Assembly (NCBI GenBank): GCA_964600165.1
Contig: CAZRIP010000041.1
Location: 1 to 28,395, forward strand
From: CAZRIP01 sp964600165
GTDB taxonomy: Bacteria > Elusimicrobiota > Elusimicrobia > UBA1565 > UBA9628
DNA: 28,395 nt
Reading direction: 5' to 3'
Part shown: positions 22,128 through 28,395 of the stretch, piece after piece
How the letters are laid out: every line of letters begins with the position of its first letter
How positions within the stretch are numbered: position 1 is the stretch's first letter
Program-made: the position numbers and the translations under genes
Notes under the pieces: model-generated
Seen by the model: the letters and a program-made list of their open reading frames with translations, nothing else
Database searches by the model: none
What the model was told of the DNA's origin: nothing

Positions 22128-23462
22128 ATGCCAGCGCTTTTCGCCGCGCTCCTGGTCACGGCCGCGCTCGGCCGGACGGCCGAGATCGAGCGCCTTCCCA
22201 CGGCGCCGCTCGAGCCGATCGCGCCGCTCGCGAGCGCGGCCTCGCCGGAGGTCTCGAGCCTCCAAGCTTGGCTGGACAAGCCGTCGCCGATCCCGGCGTT
22301 AGCCGGCATCAACGCGTTCGGAACGCCGGGCCCCGGCCTCGAGGCCGCTCACGTCGTGGCCATGCAGGCCCTAGCCGACGAGCTCAAGGCCCCCGTCTTC
22401 GCGGCGCGCAAGGGCGCGGCCCTCGACCTCGGCGTGATCGCCGACGTCGAGACCTTCGCGCGCCTCGGCGCCGATAAGGCGCGATTTTTGAACATGCCCG
22501 ACGTTCACGAGGCGCCCGCCTTGCGCCGCGACTCGATCGTCGAGGCCGTGCTGGAAGGCCGCTTCGTCGTCGCGCCCTCGCGCCGCGCGCAGGGCTTTTT
22601 CACGGAGGAGGAGACCGCGGCGCGACTGCGCTCGCTCGCGGCGCCCTGGCGCACGGAGCGACAACTCTCCCGATTGGAGGGGGCGCCGCGCTCGCCCGAG
22701 GATGCGCTCAAGTTCGCCGTCATCGGCGATGCCGAGCCGGGGCGCTTCCGCGTCTGGCGCTGGCTCTTCAACGAGGCGGGCGTCTTCGAGCGCCAGCTCG
22801 CCGGCGCGGATCGCCGCGGGGCCGACTTCATCATGCAGCTCGGCGACATGGTCAGCCGCGGCACCAAGACCAATTTCACGCGGTTCTTCGAGACGCTGGC
22901 GCGCCTGGCGCCGCGCACGCCGTATTTGACGCTCATCGGCAACCACGACCGGCACAAGCCCCACGGCGTCACCAACGACGATGAGTACCGCTCGGCCTTC
23001 GGCAAGACGAACTATTTCTTCGACCGCGGAGGCTATCGCTTCGTCGCGCTCGATTCCAGCGCGGGCCGGGTCACCCACGAGCAGCTCGAGTGGCTCGACG
23101 ACACGCTGGCCACGCCTCTTAAGACCGTCGTCTTCACCCACATGATGCCGGCGGCGATCCGCGACCGGAGCGGCTCGGGCGGCGCCTTCGCGATGGGCGG
23201 CTTCAAGGCAGGCTCTGAGGAGTTCGCGCGGATCGTCGCGCGCCGCGAAGTCCAGCGCGTCTACGTGGGGCACATCCACGCGCTGGGCGTGCGTGATTAT
23301 TTAGGCGTGCGCTACGTCCTCACGGGCGGCGGCGGCTCGCCGCTCTTCCCGCTCGTTTCGCCGCGCTACGCCTTTCACCATTACCTCACGGTCGAGGCGG
23401 GCCCGAACGGGCTCGTCGAGACCGTTCACACGCCCGACGGCCGGACCCGTCCGCTGCGCTAG
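22128..23462 (+). CDS. Secreted calcineurin-like metallophosphoesterase
   Basis: 444 residues from the ATG at 22128, which opens a short signal peptide (MPALFAALLVTAALG). The first 190 or so residues are Ala/Pro-rich and helical with no domain I recognise. The phosphoesterase domain (about 195-425) carries the metal motifs in order: Asp201 (VIGDAEPG), Gly-Asp240 (QLGDMVS), Asn272-His273 (GNHDR), His338 (FTHMMP) and H382-I-H384 (GHIH). The first motif, usually D-x-H, is D-A-E here. The substrate is not deducible; relatives act on phosphoesters outside the cytoplasm. It ends seven bases from the convergent GH3 gene. Confidence 0.9.
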   Translation: MPALFAALLVTAALGRTAEIERLPTAPLEPIAPLASAASPEVSSLQAWLDKPSPIPALAGINAFGTPGPGLEAAHVVAMQALADELKAPVFAARKGAALDLGVIADVETFARLGADKARFLNMPDVHEAPALRRDSIVEAVLEGRFVVAPSRRAQGFFTEEETAARLRSLAAPWRTERQLSRLEGAPRSPEDALKFAVIGDAEPGRFRVWRWLFNEAGVFERQLAGADRRGADFIMQLGDMVSRGTKTNFTRFFETLARLAPRTPYLTLIGNHDRHKPHGVTNDDEYRSAFGKTNYFFDRGGYRFVALDSSAGRVTHEQLEWLDDTLATPLKTVVFTHMMPAAIRDRSGSGGAFAMGGFKAGSEEFARIVARREVQRVYVGHIHALGVRDYLGVRYVLTGGGGSPLFPLVSPRYAFHHYLTVEAGPNGLVETVHTPDGRTRPLR

Positions 23463-23468
23463 GAGCCG

Positions 23469-25733
23469 CTACTCGATCGTCAGCTCGGAGCGAAGCCCGC
23501 CGACGGAGCTCTGGCCGGCGAAGACCTCGACGGCGCCCGGCTCGACGGTCCAGCGCCCGTCGAGGCCGACCAAGCCGAGCTCGCTCGGCGTCAGCGCGAA
23601 GATCACGGCGCGCCGCTCGCCCGGCTTGAGCGTCACGCGCGCGAAGCCCTTGAGCTCGCGCACGGCCGGAGTCACGCTTCCGGCCTTGTGATGGATGTAG
23701 AGCTGCACGACCTCGTCGCCCGTCCTCGTCCCGACGTTCTTGACCCAGACCGTCGCCTCGGCGCGGCCGTCGCGCGCGATCGTCGCGGGCTTGACGTTCA
23801 AAGAGTCGAGCGCGAAGGTCGTGTAGCTCAAGCCGTGGCCGAAGGGGAACTGCGGCGTCCACGGCAGATCGAGATACTTCGACGAGTAGTGGTTCGATTC
23901 CTCCGGCGGGCGCCCCGTGCTCTTGTGAGCGTAGTAGAGCGGGATCTGCCCCGTCGAGCGCGGAAAGGTCATCGGCAGCTTGCCGCCGGGCACGACGTCG
24001 CCGAACAGCGTCCGCGCCACCGCCGCGCCGCCCTCGGTGCCGGGCTGCCAGGCTTCCAGGATCGCCGGCGCGCGCTCGGCCAGGCGCGGGATCGCCAGCG
24101 GCCGTCCGTTGAGCAGCACGACGGCCGCGGGCCTGCCCGCGGCGAGCACGGCCTCGGCGAGCTCCTCCTGCCGGCCGGGAAGCTCGATCGAGGCGCGCGC
24201 CGAAGCCTCGCCGCTCATGTCCGCCGACTCGCCCAAGACGAGCACGACGGCGTCCGCGGCCCTCGCCGCCGCGACGGCGCGCTCGACGCCTCCGGCGCAA
24301 TCGCCGGCCACGGGACAGCCCGCGACGAACTCGACGCGCGCCTTCGGCAAGAGCGCCTTGATCCCCGCGAGCACGGTGACGGCCTCGGCGGGCCGGCCGT
24401 CGCTGCTCCAAGAGCCCAGCACGGCCGCGCCGTCGTCGGCCGCGGGGCCGATCACGGCGACGCTCTTGAGGGACTTCGAGAACGGGAGCACGGCGCCGTC
24501 GTTCTTGAGGAGCACGAGAGAGCGCTCCGCCGCCGCGCGCGCGGCGGCCCGCGCTTTCGCGTCCGGCGCCCCGGCGGCCTTCGTCTCGTCGGCGTACGGC
24601 CGCGCGAAGAGGCCCAGGCGCGCCTTGACGCGCAGAATCCGCCGCACGGCCTCGTCGACGTCGGCCATCGACAGCTTTCCTTCCTTTAAAAGCGCGGGAG
24701 CGTGGGCCGCGTAGAGCCGGCTGTTCATCTCCATGTCGACGCCGGCGCTCAAAGCCCGGCGCGCCGCTTGCGCTTCGTCGGCCGCGGCGCCGTGAGCGAT
24801 GAGCTGCGAGACGGCGTCCCAATCGGAGACGACGAAGCCGCGGAAGCCCCACTCGCCGCGCAGCACGTCGGTCAGCGTGAAGCGATTGGCGGAGGCGGGG
24901 ACGCCGTCGAGATCGTTGAACGCGCTCATGAAGGTCAGCGCGCCTTCGTCGGCGGCGGCCTTGAAAGGCGGAAAGTAGACCTGCCTGAGCGTGCGCTCGG
25001 AGATCTCCGTCGTGTTGTAGTCGCGCCCGCCCTCGGCCGCGCCGTAGCCGACCCAGTGCTTGACGCAGGCGGCGAGAGTCCCCGGCGCCGAGGGATCGGA
25101 GGTCTGGTAGCCGCGCACGTAGGCGCGCGCCATCGCCGCGCCGAGATACGGGTCCTCGCCCGCGCCCTCGGCCACGCGGCCCCAGCGGGGATCGCGCGCG
25201 ATGTCGACCATCGGCGAGAACGTCCAGCGCAGGCCGTCCGCGTACGCCTCGCCGGCCGCGCGCCGCGCCGCGCCCTCGACGACCGCGGGGTCCCACGACG
25301 ACGCGAGCGCGAGCGGGATGGGGAAGGTCGTGCGGTAGCCGTGGATCACGTCATAGCCGAAGAGGAGCGGGATCTTGAGCCGCGAGCGCTCGACGGCCGC
25401 GCGCTGGATCTTGTTGAGCGCCTTGGCGCCGCGCACGTTGAGCGTCGAGCCGAGCTTGCCGGCGGCGGCGAGATCGACGAGCTCCTGGCTCCCCTCGACG
25501 GGTCCGTTGAGCTGCTGAAGCTGGCCGAGCTTCTCCTCGAGCGTCATCTTTCCGATCAGCCCGTCGATGAAGGCTTCATCGACCGGCGGGAGAGAGCGGC
25601 CGGCCTTCGGCCGCAAGACCAGCCGGCCGGCGGCCCCGCCGATGAAAGTCTCATCGATGGGAGGACGCGGCACGGCCGCGAAAGCGAGGCCGGCGCAAAG
25701 CAGGATCAGGGTTGCAAGGGGAGTTTTTTTCAT
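23469..25733 (-). CDS. GH3 beta-glucosidase (BglX-like), secreted
   Basis: 754 residues with a signal peptide (MKKTPLATLILLCAGLAFA). It has the N-terminal GH3 barrel (WTFSPMVDIARDPRWGRVAEGAGEDPYLGA, 170-199; KHW at 225), nucleophile Asp304 in GFVVSDWDAV, the GH3_C sandwich, and a fibronectin-like C-terminal domain (TIARDGRAEATVWVKNVGTRTGDEVVQLY...ELKGFARVTLKPGE). It removes beta-linked glucose from oligosaccharides in the periplasm. Right after the signal peptide a segment is repeated: PPIDETFIGGAAGRLVL then PPVDEAFIDGLIGKMTL, the second being the normal GH3 start. The ATG overlaps the GH16 stop (ATGA), so the pair is one operon for beta-glucan use. Confidence 0.96.
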   Translation of the reverse strand: MKKTPLATLILLCAGLAFAAVPRPPIDETFIGGAAGRLVLRPKAGRSLPPVDEAFIDGLIGKMTLEEKLGQLQQLNGPVEGSQELVDLAAAGKLGSTLNVRGAKALNKIQRAAVERSRLKIPLLFGYDVIHGYRTTFPIPLALASSWDPAVVEGAARRAAGEAYADGLRWTFSPMVDIARDPRWGRVAEGAGEDPYLGAAMARAYVRGYQTSDPSAPGTLAACVKHWVGYGAAEGGRDYNTTEISERTLRQVYFPPFKAAADEGALTFMSAFNDLDGVPASANRFTLTDVLRGEWGFRGFVVSDWDAVSQLIAHGAAADEAQAARRALSAGVDMEMNSRLYAAHAPALLKEGKLSMADVDEAVRRILRVKARLGLFARPYADETKAAGAPDAKARAAARAAAERSLVLLKNDGAVLPFSKSLKSVAVIGPAADDGAAVLGSWSSDGRPAEAVTVLAGIKALLPKARVEFVAGCPVAGDCAGGVERAVAAARAADAVVLVLGESADMSGEASARASIELPGRQEELAEAVLAAGRPAAVVLLNGRPLAIPRLAERAPAILEAWQPGTEGGAAVARTLFGDVVPGGKLPMTFPRSTGQIPLYYAHKSTGRPPEESNHYSSKYLDLPWTPQFPFGHGLSYTTFALDSLNVKPATIARDGRAEATVWVKNVGTRTGDEVVQLYIHHKAGSVTPAVRELKGFARVTLKPGERRAVIFALTPSELGLVGLDGRWTVEPGAVEVFAGQSSVGGLRSELTIE

Positions 25734-26644
25734 GGGTGTCGATAGACGCGGACGTAGTCGACGATCATCCGCGCGGGATTTGGAGTGCTCGGGCCGGGAT
25801 CATGAGGCCAATCGCCGCCGACCGCGAGGTTGAGGAGCAAGAAAAACGGCTTGTCGAAGACCCACGCCTTGCCCGCGGGCAGATCCTTGGGCGCGACCGT
25901 GAAGAAGAGGCGCGACGGGTCGTCGACGTAGAACGAGATTTTGCCGGGAGACCAGATCACGCCATAGACGTGGAAGCCGTCGTCGACGCGCCCGCCGTTC
26001 GGGAACTTCACGGGTTGTCCGACGCCGTGGTTTCCGGAGTAGCCGGGCCCGTGGATGGTCGATTTGATCCGGTCCGCCCCGAGGCCCCCGGGGACGTCCG
26101 CCGGCACGTTCTCCATGACGTCGATCTCGCCGCAGTCCGGCCAATGAACTTGGTCGTGATCCTCGCCCAGCGCCCAGAACGCGGGCCACAGGCCCTGTCC
26201 GGCGGGAAGCCTGATGCGAGCCTCGATGCGTCCGTACTGGAAGGAGCGCTTGCCGAAGGTCTTCAGACGAGCCGAGGTCCAAGCTCCGGAGGAGGTCCTG
26301 ACCGCGGCGATGACGAGATGGCCTTGGCCGTCGAGAGCGGCGTTGGGCAGGGCCTGGTCGCAGGGCGCCTGGGACGAGCCCGGCGCGCAGTAATATTCCA
26401 GCTCGTGGTTGCCCCAGCCGTCGCCGCCGGACACGGGCGTCCAATTGGCGGGATCCGGAGGCGCGCCGGCGGGCCCGTTGAATTCATCGCTCCAGACGAG
26501 CTCCCAGCCGCGCGGGGGCGGGGGCGCCAGCCGCCGCTCGGCGGCGCCGAAGGCGCGGGAGAGCCCCGGATCGGAGGTCCCGCGGGAAGAGGCGCAGGCG
26601 CAAAGGCAGAAAAGCGCCAGCAGCGCGCGCGGCAAGCTCGACAT
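25730..26644 (-). CDS. GH16 endo-beta-glucanase (laminarinase-like), probable lipoprotein
   Basis: 304 residues. The signal ends in LFCLCAC, a loose lipobox with Cys at 15 or 17, so surface or outer-membrane anchoring is likely. The jelly-roll GH16 domain starts at WELVWSDEFNGP and contains GNHELEYY, GRIEARIRLPAGQGLWPAFWALG and the catalytic GEIDVMEN with nucleophile Glu173 and acid/base Glu178. The extra Met in EIDVME is the beta-bulge form typical of laminarinases. It would cut beta-1,3 or mixed-linkage glucans into oligosaccharides for the GH3 enzyme encoded next. It starts at the ATG at 26644, six bases after a perfect TATAAT, only 35 bp from the divergent MFS gene. Confidence 0.95.
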   Translation of the reverse strand: MSSLPRALLALFCLCACASSRGTSDPGLSRAFGAAERRLAPPPPRGWELVWSDEFNGPAGAPPDPANWTPVSGGDGWGNHELEYYCAPGSSQAPCDQALPNAALDGQGHLVIAAVRTSSGAWTSARLKTFGKRSFQYGRIEARIRLPAGQGLWPAFWALGEDHDQVHWPDCGEIDVMENVPADVPGGLGADRIKSTIHGPGYSGNHGVGQPVKFPNGGRVDDGFHVYGVIWSPGKISFYVDDPSRLFFTVAPKDLPAGKAWVFDKPFFLLLNLAVGGDWPHDPGPSTPNPARMIVDYVRVYRHP

Positions 26645-26650
26645 GCGTCG

Positions 26651-26656
26651 ATTATA
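26651..26656 (-). promoter_or_regulatory. -10 element, leaderless promoter of GH16-GH3 operon
   Basis: Minus-strand TATAAT, then CGACGC (six bases), then the ATG at 26644. Confidence 0.7.
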
Positions 26657-26667
26657 GACAAAAAAGC

Positions 26668-26673
26668 TACCAT
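26668..26673 (+). promoter_or_regulatory. -10 element, leaderless promoter of MFS gene
   Basis: TACCAT, then CGGGAC (six bases), then the GTG at 26680. The two divergent hexamers are 11 bp apart. Confidence 0.45.
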
Positions 26674-26679
26674 CGGGAC

Positions 26680-27897
26680 GTGACGTCCTCCGAGCGCTGG
26701 CGCGCGTACGGCGTGTGCCTGCTCGGCTGGCTCTTCGATTTTTACGACCTCGTCCTCTTCGCCTACCTCGCGTCCTCGATCGGCCGGGACTGGGGCTGGG
26801 GCTCCTCCTTCAACCACAATAAAGCGCTGCTCGTCGGCATCGCGCTCGCCACGTCCGGCGCGGGAGGCATCGTGTTCGGCGGCCTGGCGGACCGCTACGG
26901 CCGGCGCGCCGTCATGTCGTGGACGATCCTGATCTATTCTCTATCGACGGGCGCGAGCGCGCTGGCCACCGGCATCGTCTCGCTCGCCGTCCTACGGGCC
27001 GTCACGGGCCTGGGCGTCGGCGGCGAGTGGGCGACCGGGCACGCGCTGATGGCCGAGATCTTCCCGAAGGAAAAGCGCGGCACGGCGGCCGCCCTGCTCC
27101 AAGCGGGGGAGCCGATCGGCGTCGCGCTGGCCGTCGTCGCCGGGATCTGGCTCGCGCCGAAGGTCGGCTGGCGCGCCGTCTTCCTCATTTCGGCGCTGCC
27201 GGCGCTCTTGATCGTCCCGATCCGGCGCCACCTCAAGGAGTCGCCGATGTGGCTGGCGCGCGGGGCGCGGCGCGAGCTCTTCTGGGCGCCATACGCGACG
27301 CTTTGGCGCGAGCACCGCGGGCGCGCGCTTCAGGGCTTCGTCCTCGGCTGCAGCAAGCTCGGCACCTATTGGCTCGCTTATGTCTGGCTTCCGGAATATT
27401 TCGCCGAGCTCGACGTCACGGGCACGGCGTTCTCGCGCTTCAAGTTCCTCCTGGTCGCGCAGGGAGGGCAGCTAGTGGGAATGCTGGTCTTCGGGCCCCT
27501 CTCGGACCGCGTCGGCCGGCGGCCGGTCTTCACGCTCTATTCTCTGACGACGGCGGCGGGGCTCGCTTGCCTGTCGTTCTTCGGTCCCGAGCTGCTGCGC
27601 CGTCCCGATTGGTTCTGGCCGACGATCGGCGCCGTGGGCCTGGGCTCCGGCTGCACCGCCGGCTTCGGCGCGCTGCTGGCCGAGCTCTTCCCGACGTCGA
27701 TCCGCAACACGGCGATGGGCACGGTCTATAACTGCGCGCGCTCCTTCCAATTCGTGACCCAGTTGCTGATGGCCTGGATCGCCGACGCCGCCGGCGTCTC
27801 CAGCGGGATGCTGCTCGCGGCGGGGCTGGCCGTTTTCACGGCCGCCTGGGTCTGGACCTTTCCCGAGACACGGGGTATCCTCTTGAGGCAGGACTAA
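26680..27897 (+). CDS. MFS transporter, metabolite:H+ symporter type
   Basis: 405 residues from GTG at 26680, with twelve predicted helices. Early FDFYDLVLFAYLASSIG, the loop GGLADRYGRRAVM between helices 2 and 3, GLGVGGEWATGHALMAEIFPKEKRGTAAALLQAGEPIG in helices 4-5, and the repeated GPLSDRVGRRPVF in the second half match the metabolite:H+/aromatic-acid/sialic-acid symporter branch rather than drug exporters. Lying divergent from beta-glucan hydrolases it might take up a breakdown product, but this branch mostly carries organic acids. The thioredoxin-like lipoprotein gene starts two bases after its stop. Confidence 0.9.
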   Translation: MTSSERWRAYGVCLLGWLFDFYDLVLFAYLASSIGRDWGWGSSFNHNKALLVGIALATSGAGGIVFGGLADRYGRRAVMSWTILIYSLSTGASALATGIVSLAVLRAVTGLGVGGEWATGHALMAEIFPKEKRGTAAALLQAGEPIGVALAVVAGIWLAPKVGWRAVFLISALPALLIVPIRRHLKESPMWLARGARRELFWAPYATLWREHRGRALQGFVLGCSKLGTYWLAYVWLPEYFAELDVTGTAFSRFKFLLVAQGGQLVGMLVFGPLSDRVGRRPVFTLYSLTTAAGLACLSFFGPELLRRPDWFWPTIGAVGLGSGCTAGFGALLAELFPTSIRNTAMGTVYNCARSFQFVTQLLMAWIADAAGVSSGMLLAAGLAVFTAAWVWTFPETRGILLRQD

Positions 27898-27899
27898 CC

Positions 27900-28395
27900 A
27901 TGCCTAAGAAGATCGTCTGGCTCCTCCTAGGCGTCGCGCTCGGCGGCTGGAGCTGCGGCGGCGGCGGTTGCGGCGAGGATAACAACAAAGTCGTCGACAC
28001 GCGCCCGGTCGTCTCGGGAGCGAAGGGAGCCCCCGGCTCGGGCACCGTCGACAACGTCCGCGAGAACGCCAAGACGCGAGGGCCCAACCCGGAAGGCAGC
28101 CGCTTCGACACGGCCGGCTCGCACGGCTCCTCCAACGACGCCGCCGACCAGGCGCAAGAGGCGGCGGGCCAGCAGCCGCAGAAGCTCGCCGGCCCGCAGA
28201 CGATCTTCGACGTCGACCCGCCGGGTTTCTCGCGCGTGCTCAAGTCGACGCCTCCTTCTCTCGTGATCGTCTACGCCCCGGAATGCAAAGACTGCGGCGT
28301 CGTGATGCCGGCGCTCAGGACGCTCTCTCAAGAGCTGCGCGGGCAGTTCGAATTCTACCGCATCGACGCGACGGCGGTCGGCGCCTCGGGGGTCT
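27900..28395 (+). CDS. Thioredoxin-fold lipoprotein, C-terminus cut by window edge
   Basis: 165 residues are visible from the ATG at 27900. A lipoprotein-like signal (KKIVWLLLGVALGGWSC, Cys19) is followed by about 80 residues of flexible Gly/Asp/Gln-rich linker. From about residue 100 a thioredoxin fold begins (FSRVLKSTPPSLVIVYAPECKDCGVVMPALRTLSQEL), with the redox pair C129-K-D-C132 where thioredoxins have WCGPC. It is probably a periplasmic thiol reductant or oxidant tethered by its linker to a membrane. It follows the MFS gene by two bases and is likely co-transcribed. The end of the domain is outside the window. Confidence 0.8.
   Translation, partial: MPKKIVWLLLGVALGGWSCGGGGCGEDNNKVVDTRPVVSGAKGAPGSGTVDNVRENAKTRGPNPEGSRFDTAGSHGSSNDAADQAQEAAGQQPQKLAGPQTIFDVDPPGFSRVLKSTPPSLVIVYAPECKDCGVVMPALRTLSQELRGQFEFYRIDATAVGASGV

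Noticed and set aside
1..28395. tRNA genes, CRISPR arrays, insertion sequences or phage genes
   Set aside because: No cloverleaf with a TTCRA arm, no regularly spaced direct repeats, and no transposase or integrase motifs were seen on either strand.

Overview
This is a high-GC, gene-dense bacterial chromosome segment with 25 coding regions, two of them cut by the window edges. I see no tRNA, rRNA, CRISPR array, IS element or phage gene. The cell is double-membraned: there are lipobox lipoproteins, a LolA-like periplasmic protein, a LolCDE/MacB-type ABC pair and an outer-membrane barrel ending in Phe. IspG is the long three-domain form known from Chlamydiae, Bacteroidetes and plants. Together this suggests an uncultivated Gram-negative lineage; Elusimicrobiota is my best guess, from gene style only and not proven here.

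Layout. (1) 1-4867, minus: a secreted S41 protease, a CBM9-like secreted protein and a Pls/PosA-type single-module NRPS running off the left edge. (2) 5015-7993, plus: a class III nucleotide cyclase with SRPBCC and DUF5939-like regions, a hypoxanthine/uracil-DNA glycosylase and a GNAT acetyltransferase, tightly coupled. (3) 7990-9210, minus: an EntS-like MFS exporter. (4) 9246-13067, plus: a four-gene envelope cassette of LolA-like protein, FtsX-type permease, LolD-type ATPase and outer-membrane barrel, ending at a 42-bp perfect palindrome. (5) 13122-17159, minus: ispG, a beta-propeller lipoprotein and a zinc aminopeptidase-like lipoprotein, all overlapping. (6) 17243-20015, plus: a protein-thiocarboxylate cysteine/sulfur-transfer operon of a CysM-like enzyme, a JAMM protease and a ubiquitin-like/E1/rhodanese fusion. 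(7) 20032-23462: a secreted 21-residue-repeat protein, a SIS protein (minus), a VOC protein and a secreted metallophosphoesterase. (8) 23469-26644, minus: GH16 then GH3, a beta-glucan-degrading pair, divergent from an MFS transporter (26680) followed by a thioredoxin-fold lipoprotein cut by the right edge.

The most striking window-wide pattern is in the promoters. Nearly every gene that begins a transcription unit has a TATAAT-like hexamer ending only 6-8 nt before its start codon, so the mRNA should start at or within about 2 nt of the start codon (leaderless). Several genes inside operons instead have GGAGG ribosome sites or ATGA/GTGA stop-start overlaps. Two divergent pairs have exactly 35 bp between start codons. 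The second highlight is the sulfur-transfer operon, where the ubiquitin-like domain's Gly-Gly is buried inside a fusion with its own E1 and a JAMM protease is encoded immediately upstream.
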